This document shows positions 12,880 through 22,722 of a stretch of DNA of 64,000 bases, in pieces (position 1 is the first letter of the stretch; each line of letters starts with the position of its first letter). Made by a program: the position numbers and the translations under genes. The notes beneath the pieces are model-generated. The model had not been told where the DNA came from. It saw only the letters and a program-made list of their open reading frames with translations, and ran no database searches. The stretch spans positions 1,810,340 to 1,874,339 of the forward strand of contig LNGK01000008.1 in the NCBI GenBank assembly GCA_001510575.1, given 5' to 3'. Source of the DNA: Knoxdaviesia capensis. Its lineage: Eukaryota; Ascomycota; Sordariomycetes; Microascales; Gondwanamycetaceae.

Positions 12880-12974
12880 TGCTCACTACCAGGGTCGAAC
12901 TGGCGACCTTCGCATTACTTGATACTGGGGATACAGTATTAGTACGACGCTCTAACCAACTGAGCTAAGCGAGC
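12880..12974 (-). tRNA. tRNA-Ile (anticodon AAU) with intron
   Basis: The minus strand folds as a cloverleaf. The acceptor stem GCTCGCT pairs with AGTGAGC (one G-T pair), the D arm is GCTC...GAGC, the anticodon stem TCGTA pairs with TGCGA, and the T arm is GCCAG-TTCGACC-CTGGT. The anticodon loop CTAATA gives AAT at positions 34-36 and is interrupted after position 37 by an intron of about 21 nt, the standard place for nuclear tRNA introns. Discriminator base A. T-rich terminator runs follow on the minus strand. Confidence 0.9.
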
Positions 12975-13526
12975 TGAAGGATTTTGAATTGTTGAAGGAG
13001 GCAACGATAATGCACTATTTCAACCCCACTCTGCTATGAGTAATTTGCCACTTATCAGATCCCTGGTCCAGGTATTTACCTTGCTAGACTACACTGATGT
13101 TAAGAGAGAAAGAATGAATGCCTTGGTGTGTCTCAGACCAGTTCGCATGCAATAAGAGACTATATTTGAGAAAGTGCTGCGTATATCCCAGTCAAATAAA
13201 CAGGGGCCATACTACATAGAGAGAGAGTCTCACCTAACCAGGAATCCATCTCTGGCCAAACAAAAAAAGATATATACCCAGTGCCCAAAACGCCTTGTCC
13301 ATGCCAGTTGTACAACATAACGTCTTTACTATAACATACAACACCCCAGGCGCCCTAAGGAGGAAATGGAGAAAGAAGGGAGATCATCAGACAACCCATA
13401 GAGAGAGCCCGAGATGTAATTCGACCACGCAATTCAGAGCATAGCAGACTGAGATCCTGGGCCCAGTATCACTGAGCCAAGTCCAGTCGTCCTCCCCAAG
13501 AAGTGCCCGCAAGGCCACCCGCGTGT
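12975..13526. other. Intergenic between tRNA-Ile and small membrane protein gene
   Basis: No gene recognised. It is probably the 3' UTR of the minus-strand 93-residue gene on the right and the upstream flank of the tRNA on the left. Confidence 0.4.
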
Positions 13527-13965
13527 TCACCTATCCGGGTTCTGCTTCTTCGCCTCCTCCTCCTGCTCGCGTAGCCGCGCGTGGAAGTTGTCGAGTTTCT
13601 GCTGCAGCAAGCCGCGCTTGGCGAGCAGGTGCTGGCGCTGGCGCTCGAGGAGGGCGATCTGGTCGGCGGGGTCGGAGTCCATCAGGGCTTTGCGTTCCTG
13701 CAGAAGAGAGAGGAAACGGCGACGTGCACGTGGTTAGTCAAAGGGGGCGCGAGAAGCATGAGGCCGGGCACGCGGCGGCGGACAGCGGAGGGTGGAGTCT
13801 CCGGATGCTGTGGTCGGGGTGTTGTGCCGGAGAAGCACGCGGGATACAGCGTACCTCCTTCCACTGGTGCTGGGTCTTCAGGCCGGCGCCGTACTGGGTG
13901 CCGAAGAACACAATGGCGCCGACGCCGCCGGCAAGCACGGCGGCGCGCACTTTGCTGGCGGACAT
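13527..13965 (-). CDS. Small single-pass membrane protein with C-terminal coiled coil (93 aa)
   Basis: Two exons, 13965-13855 and 13697-13527, are joined across a 157-nt intron (donor GTACGC, acceptor TGCAG) to give 93 residues. Residues about 7-24 are hydrophobic and Gly/Ala-rich, fitting one membrane helix right after MSASKVR. Residues about 36-88 are strongly charged and helical, a likely coiled coil. The MS-ASK start followed by one helix and a charged tail resembles the layout of small mitochondrial cytochrome-oxidase assembly proteins such as Pet117, but the tail does not obviously match, so no function is assigned. Intact frame, consensus splice sites and codon use like its neighbours support a real gene. 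Divergent from the SHB17-like gene. Confidence 0.7.
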
Positions 13966-15221
13966 GGAAGAGAGGGCGACGGCGGGCGGGCGCACGCGGA
14001 GGGTGATGACGCACGGAGGCAGCGAAAGGGGGGGACGTTGGAGACAAGATAACAAGGAGAATCAGGAAGGTCGAAAACAAGGAACGGAAGACGCGGAGGT
14101 ATCGGATACGCGGAACCGGAGGATCGAAGCGGCGGGAGATTCGGAAGACGAAGGATTTCTGCCTGCTGGAAGGAATGAGAACTGAGAGCCGTGATCAGGA
14201 AGTATCTGGAGATGTCTGGGTAAATTTTCGTAGGTGAGCGAGTGGGTGGATGGAAGCATGTCCGGCTTTGATTGGCGGATCGCACTTTCCCTGTTTGTAC
14301 AGGCGAGATGGGCTCAGTGAGTTTAGTGGGAAGGGCCGCTGGAGAATCTGCGTACGCGGCGATCTCCAGCGCTGTCGCCTCTGAGACGCAGGGCCGGTCG
14401 CTGTGCTGGGCTTATCGATAAGAGCTCTGCTGCGAAAAAGTTAAAAAAAAAAAAAGAAAAAAAAAAAAAGAAAAGAAATACCCAATGCGACATCGCCTGG
14501 AGACAAGAAACGAGAAGTGCTGCCCATTCACGCGGCAAGTCTTCCCAGCATCAAGAGATCCGCCTGGACAGGAGACTTTGCACCTGATTCTTGCGCAAAA
14601 CTGGGCTTTTTATTTGTCTTGGCTGGCAAGGGAAACTTTTTGGCGGGTGGATTCTGAGGGATTGCTGAAAAGTTCATGATTTCTCTCTCTCACTGGAGGC
14701 TACTCTGACTTTATTTTATCTTTACTTAAATTTTATTTAATTTTCAATTTTTTTACTGTTCCCCCTAAATAGACACACACGAGACTCTTGTTCATCAGGG
14801 TTCCAATCTGGTAAAATCCAACGTAGCCGTGAAGTTGGAATTTCGGGGCGTGGCGGCCCTGGAAAAGGTCAAAAACGCCCCGAATTATGACGCAGTGAAG
14901 CACCTGTCCGGGGCTTATCGCGACTTGACTGTTGATGCGAGGAGGGGCAGCTTCCGACCCTGAGTTTTGGGGTTTGCGCCGGGCGGTCTTTTATATGCAG
15001 CTGCTCCCCTATATCCGGCGCTACTTCACGTCCGGTGGCTTTCTGGTTTCTCTCTCTTTTTTTTTTTTTTCGTTTTCTTTTTCACTTCAACTAGAGTCTC
15101 CCGCAGACTTAAATGATCGCATCCACTGCAATACAACTCTATCTTGACCGATAGTCCTGTCTCCCTTCAACTCTAAAACCCCTCTCGTCTCCCAATCTCA
15201 CACAGCTTCAGCCACACCACT
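13966..15221. promoter_or_regulatory. Shared upstream region of the small membrane protein and SHB17-like genes
   Basis: About 1.25 kb between divergent starts. It contains A-rich runs (about 14439-14478), a 12-bp palindrome CTTATCGATAAG at about 14410-14421, a TTATGACGC site near 14885 (CRE-like), a TATA-like TTTATATG near 14991 and a long T tract before the SHB17-like leader. All are motif matches without functional proof. Confidence 0.4.
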
Positions 15222-16285
15222 ATGGCCACCCCGCGAGTATTCATCGTCCGTCACGGCGAGACCGAATGGTCGCTAAGCGGCAAACACACCGGACGCACCG
15301 ATATCCCGTTGACGGCCGCCGGAGAGAAGCGAGTGAAGGCCACCGGGTCGGCCCTGGTCGGCGCCGACCGGTTGATAGTGCCGAAGAAGCTGGCGCATAT
15401 GTGAGCAGTTCCCTGTTCTCGGCGTCCCTCTTTTTTATTTCTCCTCTCAGGAAGGGAACCCCGTTGGACACCCGTTGGACACTGCTCTGTTTTGGTAGAC
15501 TCTCACTCACTCACACACCCCTCACGCCGCCAGCTACGTCTCCCCACGAAGGCGTGCCCAGCGCACCTTCGAGCTCCTCAACCTTGGCTACGACGGCGTG
15601 CTGCCGTGGCAGAAGCACGGCGAGACCGCCGCCGCCCAGGGCCGCGACTGCCCGGCCACCGTCGAGGTGACCGAGGACATCCGCGAGTGGGACTACGGCG
15701 ACTACGAGGGCATCACCAGCAAGGACATCCGCGCCGCCCGCGCTGCCCAGGGCATTGAGGGGTACTGGGATATCTGGAAGGACGGCTGTCCCGGTGGCGA
15801 GTGAGTGGTTTCCGCGTTCGTTCTTCTTAGCCACTCTCTCTTTTGTATGAGAGGGGGTATATATCATGTCTCACCGTCTTCTAACATGTTCTCTCACACC
15901 CCCCCAGGAGCCCCCAGGAAATCACCGACCGCCTCGACCGCCTCATCGCCGACATCCGCGCCCGGTGGCATGCGCCCGCTCTCGACTCCAACGCCGCTGC
16001 CGGTCCCAATGGAGACGTGTTGATAGTTGCCCATGGCCACATTCTGCGCGCGCTCGCCATGCGCTGGGTCGGCAAGACCCTCCAGGACGGGCCCGCGTTC
16101 CTTCTGGAGGCTGGTGGTGTGGGAACTTTGAGGTGAGATTCTCATCTCATGGAGCCGTGCAAATACTCTGTTTCGTTCAGAAAGACTAACTTGACAAATT
16201 CTGCGACCACATCTACAGCTACGAGCACCATTCGATCGAGGAGCCGGCTATTCTGCTGGGTGGTGCGTTCACCGTCGAGGTGTAG
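15222..16285 (+). CDS. SHB17: Sedoheptulose-1,7-bisphosphatase-like, histidine phosphatase superfamily
   Basis: Four exons (15222-15400, 15534-15800, 15908-16132, 16219-16285) encode 245 residues; introns of 133, 107 and 86 nt all have GTGAG donors. The N-terminal RHGETEW carries the phosphorylated histidine (H11). TGRTDIPLT, REWDYGDYEG, a WxIWxDGCPGGES segment and VAHGHILR (second catalytic His) follow in order, ending in SYEHHSIEEPAILLGG. This set matches yeast Shb17, which dephosphorylates sedoheptulose-1,7-bisphosphate to feed ribose synthesis (riboneogenesis), better than glycolytic phosphoglycerate mutase. The substrate is inferred from the family. It is slightly shorter than yeast Shb17 (271 residues). 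Convergent with the methyltransferase, about 200 bp between stops. Confidence 0.88.
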
Positions 16286-16488
16286 AAGGATCACTGGGAC
16301 GAGTCGGTCAGCGCTGGGCCTGTGGTGGCTTGTCATTCACGGGTTGGATAAGTTGGTATTGAGCTTCGAAGTGGTGTGCATATTTTAGAGAGAAAAAAAG
16401 AAACAGCCTTCAGTATAAACTTCTCAAGATGTCAATCCATGCTACAGCCAAACACCGTAGTTGCCGTGTATGTAACAAGCCCTGGAGC

Positions 16489-17370
16489 CTAACTGGATCT
16501 CTCACCGCGGGCGAAGAAGAGCTGGCGCTCCATCCGCACACCGTTCTTGGACGGAATCACAATTTTGCGGTCCAGAACCTCCATCGCGAAGCCCTGCATA
16601 GCCCCCGCCGTGTCAAAGATCGCCCGCACATCCTCCTCGTCGAACCCATGGCGCGTGACGCTGCTGGCCATCTTCTTAGTCAGGGCCGTGTCATCGTGCG
16701 GGCCATGCGAATGATCGTGGCCGTGGTCGTGGCCGTGCCCCTGCGCGACCTGCCCGTGGCCCGGCATCGGCTCATGCGGCAGGAAGTCAACGATCAGGAG
16801 CACTCCGCCGGGCTTCAGCCGCTCCACAAGCCGCTTTGCCGCGCCCGGCGGATCCGCAAAGTGGTGGAACCCGAGCCCGACCGCCACCACGTCGAACCCC
16901 GAGAACTCCGGCGCGTCGAACTCTGCGCCGGGCGCCTCGGTCGCCGACACCAGGTTGCCAACGGCCGCGAACATCTCGTCGCGCGCGAGCCCCTGGTTGT
17001 CGGCGCGCGTGTTGTACGCAGCAACCATGTTCGCCGTGATGTCCACGCCGACGCACTGCGCCATGTACGGCGCCAGCGCCCGCGTCACCATGCCCGTGCC
17101 GCACGCGTAGTCCAGCAGCCGCATCGGCGGCGCGGCGTCGGCGGTGGAGAGCCGCGGGGAGATGAAGGCCGCGCGCGCCCGCAGCTCGCTGATCATCTCG
17201 TTGGACGTCTTCTCAAAGCGCGCATCGTACTCGGCGGCCAGCTGGCTGCGGTGGCAGTTAGTAATGGTGTTTGCGCGTGGTGTCCGGGTGTGTGCGGGGA
17301 GGGGGGGGGCGAGGGGCACGAAGACTAACCTGAAGAACTCGCGGTTACTTTCTGCGTTTTCGTCGGCCAT
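16489..17370 (-). CDS. Class I SAM-dependent methyltransferase with His-rich loop
   Basis: Exons 17370-17330 and 17245-16489 encode 265 residues across an 84-nt intron (donor GTTAGT, acceptor CGCAG). Motif I is LLDYACGTGMVT (SAM binding), followed by the acidic VGVDIT segment and DVVAVGLGFHHFADP and GGVLLIVDF, as in UbiE/COQ5-like class I methyltransferases. The substrate is not predictable. After the VDF strand there is a His/Asp/Gly-rich stretch with about nine histidines in some 20 residues (coding about 16690-16750), which could bind metal. The intron length is a multiple of three and free of stops, so its retention would add 28 residues; I chose splicing because splice consensus is good and the junction FFSQLAAEYD reads like related proteins. 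Convergent with SHB17. Confidence 0.85.
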   Translation of the reverse strand: MADENAESNREFFRLVFVPLAPPLPAHTRTPRANTITNCHRSQLAAEYDARFEKTSNEMISELRARAAFISPRLSTADAAPPMRLLDYACGTGMVTRALAPYMAQCVGVDITANMVAAYNTRADNQGLARDEMFAAVGNLVSATEAPGAEFDAPEFSGFDVVAVGLGFHHFADPPGAAKRLVERLKPGGVLLIVDFLPHEPMPGHGQVAQGHGHDHGHDHSHGPHDDTALTKKMASSVTRHGFDEEDVRAIFDTAGAMQGFAMEVLDRKIVIPSKNGVRMERQLFFARGERSS

Positions 17371-17917
17371 CTTGAGTCTCGGAGGCTGTCAGCGTCGGTG
17401 AAATGTGATATATTCAGGTCAACTGGTGGTAAGAGCAAGAAGGTTGTCTGTGTTGGTCAAGACTGGTTGGTTTGGCTCTCAAATCATTCCTCATATGAAG
17501 GGTTTCCCGCCCAACTTATACTCCTGAGACTTGAAAGTGGTCACGCCGTGCGGCATCCAATCATGCGGCCGCTGGAATTCTGTGAGAACCCTGATGATGT
17601 CCGCTCCGGTGTGTCTCCACATATTTGAGCAAGTTTCCAACTGGGGATCGGTGTCCCGGACAGTAACAGCACGGAGACCGAGGGGCAAAAGTGTTAGGGT
17701 TAGGGTTGGGCGGGCTCAAACTCGGCGGGCGGACGACTTCAACAGCACTGCCGACAAACCCTGAACCATAACACTAACCGAAGGACGAATGCGATATTCA
17801 AAAAAAAAAAAAAAAAAAAAGGAATTTACTTCTCCAATATGCGGCAGGCAGGGCTCTTTTGTGTTTTCACAGTATTCCTGTCCGTGGATTAAAACGATAA
17901 AAAAGCAAAAAGGAAAC
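17371..17917. other. Upstream region of methyltransferase with telomere-like repeat
   Basis: It probably holds the methyltransferase promoter. A TTAGGG repeat of about 2.5 units lies at 17694-17710, and a run of about 20 A lies near 17790-17820. No gene is seen. Confidence 0.45.
17694..17710 (+). repeat. Interstitial telomere-like TTAGGG repeat
   Basis: Two perfect TTAGGG units followed by TTGGG. Similar short stretches lie at 36353-36364 (CCCTAACCCTAA) and 39488-39499. In fungi such motifs occur as telobox binding sites in promoters or as internal telomere scars; the sequence alone does not separate these. Confidence 0.6.
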
Positions 17918-17991
17918 CTCCCTTGGATGGGCTCGAACCATCAACCTCTCGATTAACAGTCGAACGCGCTAGCCAATTGCGCCACAAGGGA
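17918..17991 (-). tRNA. tRNA-Asn (anticodon GUU)
   Basis: The minus strand folds as a 74-nt cloverleaf without intron. Acceptor TCCCTTG pairs with CAAGGGA, the D arm is GCGC...GCGC, the anticodon loop CTGTTAA gives GTT, and the T arm GATGG-TTCGAGC-CCATC is perfect. Discriminator base G. A T5 run shortly downstream on the minus strand fits an RNA polymerase III terminator. Confidence 0.93.
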
Positions 17992-20888
17992 TGTTAATTC
18001 GTAGTTGAAAGACCACCAATTTATCTTGCCTTATATGCTGGACCGATCCGGGGCCGCTTTCCATGTTTCATCACTCCAAGCTTCCGGACGTTTCTTGAAT
18101 CACCACCACTTTATCCGTTGTTTTATTCCTGGTTCCTCTGGACACGGCCCTGCGCTTTTCCTTCCTTTCTCCCACATGCTGCTCTACACTATACTCGACG
18201 GCACTTCTAGAGCAGCCCCAAGTGATCGACCTGAAACGATGGTGATGGATCTGCGATGACCTTGACCTGCCTCCAGTGGTGAAGCTGCCCGGTTGCGAAA
18301 AAGCCATCGTCCAACTTCCGCCCGCTCGTTCACGGTCCTCTCCCAATTAACTCTTGTTAGTATGCCCCTTCAGCGCCGACGCACGTACTGGAAGCTGATA
18401 CCTGTCCCCTGCTGCCTTAGAGGGATGACTGCTGCAACGACCACAGCTCCTCGGCTATTCCACCTTCACCGAGACTGCACCCTTGATCGCGACAGTGCCT
18501 CAGAGTCGCCACGAGCGCCTGGGCCAACGGCGGTCTTGCCGTCCTTCGTTGGCAATGATATTGCAGCCCATCTGGTCGTCGCTCGGCGCACTGGTTTCCC
18601 CTACCCTCTCTAATCACTGCGAGCCGAACCGCCCCTCCGCGAACCGGGCACAGACTGTGGGCCCGAGGGATCCTTAACGTCCGCCCGTCACGGCTCACGG
18701 CCAGCTGGCTGAGGGGGGCCCGGTGGTCAACGTCCCCCCCCGCGTGCACCGATGTCAGACAGTGACACCCGGACAGACGCCGGAGTGGGACTTTAACGGC
18801 CAAAGTTCTATCGTTGAGAGGAAGACAGCGGCGGGCCGCGGTTCGTGCGCCTGAGAAACGACGAGTGGCCGACACTTGTCGTCGAGTCACATTGAGACGG
18901 GGTGGACCCTAAGGTTACTGGCCCGGCCTGGCCTCGTCGCTCGGGTGCCCATATCACCGGGTGAAGGGTGTTATCCCAGCCAAATTGTCCCCTGACTGCC
19001 GAGTGGGCAGGCAAATGCTCATCGAGCAGTGGCAAGAGAGCCCCGTCGCTGGCGGCAGGAGAGTAGAGGCAATCGACTCTCTGCTGTTACACTCGCTCTG
19101 TTTTGACACTAGCTTATATCTGAGCTATTGCTGCCGTGCGGTCAGGGCGTATGGTCTTCCACGAAGCAAAGGGAGCAGAGAGACGAGCTCCGACAGTTTT
19201 CAAACTCACTAGAGCATCGTTGAGGCTGGACGTTTCTGCCCGGTGCTTGCGGCGGCCGGCAGACCCCAGTGCGGCGAACTGGACAAAGTTAGCTTCTGAC
19301 TCTAGCCGAGGGTTGTGTGATATCCCGATGGACTATCGGCATCCTGAATACTTCTGCTCTCCTGTCCTTGACCGTTTCTTCTATCGAGATTTGAGTGTAC
19401 GACTTTTCTAACCGTCAGGAGTACGGGTCTGTCTCTCCTGGAATTATTAGCGTATAACGACTCTATTTGGCCCTGGGTCAATCACGCCGATGCACGCTTA
19501 CTCCACGACAGATACTCTCCGAGGCCGACAGCATCTTCGCCAACTGTGAGGCGTAGCCAGAAGGCTCTTGCTGGCGCTGAGAAGCGAGACGGCAATGTCT
19601 GCGTGCTTGATGGGTTTGAATATCTGGAAGCGGCCCATATATCTCCTTTCACTTTGTACGGGGCGGGAACAGATTATTGGCCTCGCTAACTTAAAGAGTC
19701 GCCTACGAGTCTGACATGCCTAAACCGCTATCAATATGCTCGACCTGGAAAAACGAGGTCGCGGTAGAGCTCAACTAGCTACACTACGGTACCTTGAATC
19801 CGTAAGACGAGGTCTAGGATCTTGACGAGGTAACGGTAAAGAAGTTATACGGTCGGCGTGGTGGTGGTGGCGGCGGTGGTGGTAGTAGTCGAACCGAGCT
19901 ATTGGCGCATAGACGAAGCGGCATCCCAATCTTGTCTGGCCAACTATTTTCAATAAAATCTCGAAGCGGTGACACATAGATATTGAGGGCTATCAGAGGA
20001 ATCCCGACGTTGGCTCGGCTTGACCTGATATCGCTCGTAAGATAGTCGTATGCTTCCCCACCGTTGTGCACGATTCATTTCCCGCAATCTGCCCTCGTAG
20101 ACCAGCCAGCGGCACCCAGCCGCGCAGGCCCGCGCCTAGCAGTGCGTGACGGCGTCGTCCCCGCAACACCATTGCGGTGCGATGTGCTCAAGGGTGCTCT
20201 GAAGTCACAGGACCGCCGGCCCAGCCGCGGCTATCTCTTGGTTCCCCGGATTGGGAGATGTGTGCAAAGAGGGCAGTGTGGATGGCTACGAGGTCGGCCT
20301 CCCGTTCAAGACCACCCTGGAGTTATTTCCAGGGCAAGGCCCCGGAAAGGGACACATCCGAAAGCGCGAGAATGGAAGTGGAAACAGCGTCTAGAATTAT
20401 TCTTGGATACAAGCTCCGGCCAACCGCTCAGATCCAACGTGCTGGAGGCCATATTGCCCGTGCCCTTACAGTCGTCGGCCGCCCCTACGGATCGGGGATA
20501 CAGCGGGGAAACACTCGCCTTCTGCTGTCTTTGGAGACCCCTATAATGTCTATGGTGTCCAATATCGAGACCGTTCCTGTATCATTCTCGACACAGGCGA
20601 TCGCTCTCACTGCCGCCGGGAGATGTGGTCTGTTGTGTAATGGGCTGCCGTTGCCCACACCATTCATTCATTCCGTGAAACATGCTCCTCAATTCCACCA
20701 TTAACACCATCTCATAGCAGCAACCCCGAGCCATTACCGCCCGATGTTTCTCTCTCCCAAGTCCGCAAAAGGCGGGATATCTACATCTCGTCGACGCATA
20801 GCGGCCAACGGGCTGGTGCGTAACCGGGACTCCACCAGGCCACCCGTCCCGCCTTTTTAGGCCTACGCCAGGGCCCGAGTTTTGCAAG
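17992..20888. other. Unrecognised 2.9-kb stretch between two tRNA genes
   Basis: No intact gene recognised. Base composition is near balanced and long homopolymers are almost absent, unlike the tract-rich DNA to the right. A GGT/GGC-type trinucleotide stretch lies at about 19857-19890. Some frames read like protein over short distances (for example plus strand about 19500-19580 and 20500-20600) but are broken by stops. It may be a decayed gene or an old insertion; I compared it by eye with rRNA genes and saw no real match. Confidence 0.4.
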
Positions 20889-20973
20889 GCGTAATTGGTG
20901 TAGTGGTAACATTAATCGTTGCCATGGTTGCAATGATTTCGATTAGCCCTGGGTTCGATTCCCAGATTACGCA
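20889..20973 (+). tRNA. tRNA-Gly (anticodon GCC) with intron
   Basis: Acceptor GCGTAAT pairs with ATTACGC; the D arm contains the short AGTGGTAA loop typical of tRNA-Gly. The anticodon stem AATCG pairs with CGATT; the loop starts TTGCCA and is split after position 37 by an intron of about 14 nt. T arm CTGGG-TTCGATT-CCCAG is perfect, discriminator A. A TTTTT run follows at about 20974. A wrong anticodon is unlikely because the stem pairs exactly only with this intron removed. Confidence 0.9.
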
Positions 20974-22313
20974 TTTTTGTGGTTTTTTTCTTTGATTTTT
21001 GTTTTCATATCCGCAACGACCTGCATGTGGCGGTGTGACAACTTTCTTAGTAGGTTCTTCACACCGATAGCACACATCAGAGACTACCAGGTTCGTTGCT
21101 ACCCGACTCAATCCATATCTCTAAGTAGCATTGGGGGGTGTTTTTTCTTCCAAATTTCCCTTTTTATTAGGTATCTCTATATATACCTTATGATGATGGT
21201 ATGATGGCAACTCATGGCGGTGGGTAGTGGGAGGTGGATTTCCCTCAATACTACAATGTGGAAATATCTCCTCTCGCCCCCAAATTAGCATCAATCCGTA
21301 TGTAGCATCACCACTGAGCCGTAGCCGTCCAAGGTCCGAATCGACGCTGGCCCCACCGCTCTGAAGAAACGAGAGCCACATCACACATCACATCACCGCT
21401 CGCCCCAGGCCGGCTCCGTCTTTTGTGCGTGCAAGATTGGGTATTGTTCGCTTGTGAGTGGGTGAGTGAGTGACGACAAGACGAGAAGAGGGGGAGATGC
21501 ACAGCTCACTATCCCGTTTTCACAGAACATGATAATCCAAGGGAAGAGGAAACCCAGCCCCACGCCAGCGTGCTCTGCATGCCCTGCGCCATCCATCGTG
21601 CCGTTACAGTGCAGCCTGCATCGTGCGCTCCGGAGGGTGTGTCTCTGCTTCGACTTCTACGGTCTGCACATATATGGCAAGTGATTCGGGTTTTGTGCTG
21701 GTCTCCACTGCCGGAGCGGGGACAGCACATACATATACAGTACAGGACAGCAGCTACTGCAGAACAGCGGCCACCTGGACACTCCGCCACGTAGCCCGGA
21801 CGGAGTTTGCCAGAGATATGCATGTTATGTTGGCTGCTGTTTTCTGGCCCGGATTGGCTGCGGGTTGTGCGCTATCTTCGGTTTTTATATTTTTATGTTT
21901 TGTAGGGGTATAATGCTCCGCGGGCGTGCATTCTCCCAAACTGGGATGTTGCCTGCTTGCGAGAGTCGTTTGCGAGACGAATGACCTGAAAAAAAAAGAG
22001 GAAGAAAAAGGGAAAAAGGAAGTATGTTGAGAAGTTACTTTTTTCCCTCTCGGCTTCCAAGGCTTGCTTACTGCATGAATAGCGTGCCGTTCGTTCGCTG
22101 GCCTGTGCTGCCTGCACAGAGAGAGAGGGGAAGCTAGCTTGATCCCGTCCGTCGTGCGGGTGCTGGCTAGCAGCTCTCGGCTCAGAAAGATCCGCGACAG
22201 AAAAAAAGAAAGAAAAGAAAAGAAAAGGAGGCAAACAGCCGGGATATCCGGCATACTTTTTGGGGCAATGCGCCAACGGTTAACGTGATACTGTGCAGAA
22301 TATACCTACAGGA
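20974..22313. other. Gene-free spacer
   Basis: No gene recognised. It contains purine/pyrimidine tracts (near 21990-22020 and 22200-22230) and TA-rich runs. The frames have no domains and biased low-complexity composition. Confidence 0.45.
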
Positions 22314-22722
22314 AGTACTCGTGCCACGCCCCACTTATCTGGTTCACTCTACGAGCGCACCATCTAAAGATGGTGCTCATCAGCAATGTTGCCAAATCAC
22401 CAATGTTGCCAATACACCAATGCTACTAAACTACTATCACCACGATAGCGAAATCTCGCGCAACTTACGAGATAGACATTTGAGGGTTAGCTAAATAGAA
22501 GCGTATAGCCTCTTAGAGTCGACGTTTAGTAGATATAGTTAATAGGAAATTTATAGAATAAGATATAAATTATTTTCGAATTAGGTGATAGTTAAGGAAG
22601 GGTTTTTTAATAATTTTGGTGTATTGGCAACATTGGTGATTTGGCAACATTGCTGATGAGCACCATCTTTAGATGGTGCGCTCGTAGAGTGAACCAGATA
22701 AGTGGGGCGTGGCACGAGTACT
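22314..22722. mobile_element. 409-bp inverted-repeat element (MITE-like)
   Basis: Two arms, 22314-22420 and 22616-22722 (107 bp each), are reverse complements, read by eye as near perfect, separated by about 195 bp of AT-rich sequence without coding capacity. Each arm begins AGTACTCGTGCC at the outside and holds an inner hairpin (GCACCATCT / AGATGGTGC) and direct repeats of CAATGTTGCCAA. Long terminal arms with a non-coding core fit a foldback or MITE-type non-autonomous DNA transposon. The outer ends carry a TA step that could be a TA target site, but no clear duplication is proven. The arms are not RIP-degraded. Confidence 0.8.

Noticed and set aside
16429..17328. 299-codon plus-strand frame opposite the methyltransferase
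   Set aside because: Arg/His-rich antisense shadow; the minus strand has clear SAM motifs.
18400..18960. Possible degenerate rRNA fragment (CTTAGAGGGA near 18416)
   Set aside because: The match to 18S stops after about ten bases; the flanks do not resemble 18S, 5.8S or 28S.
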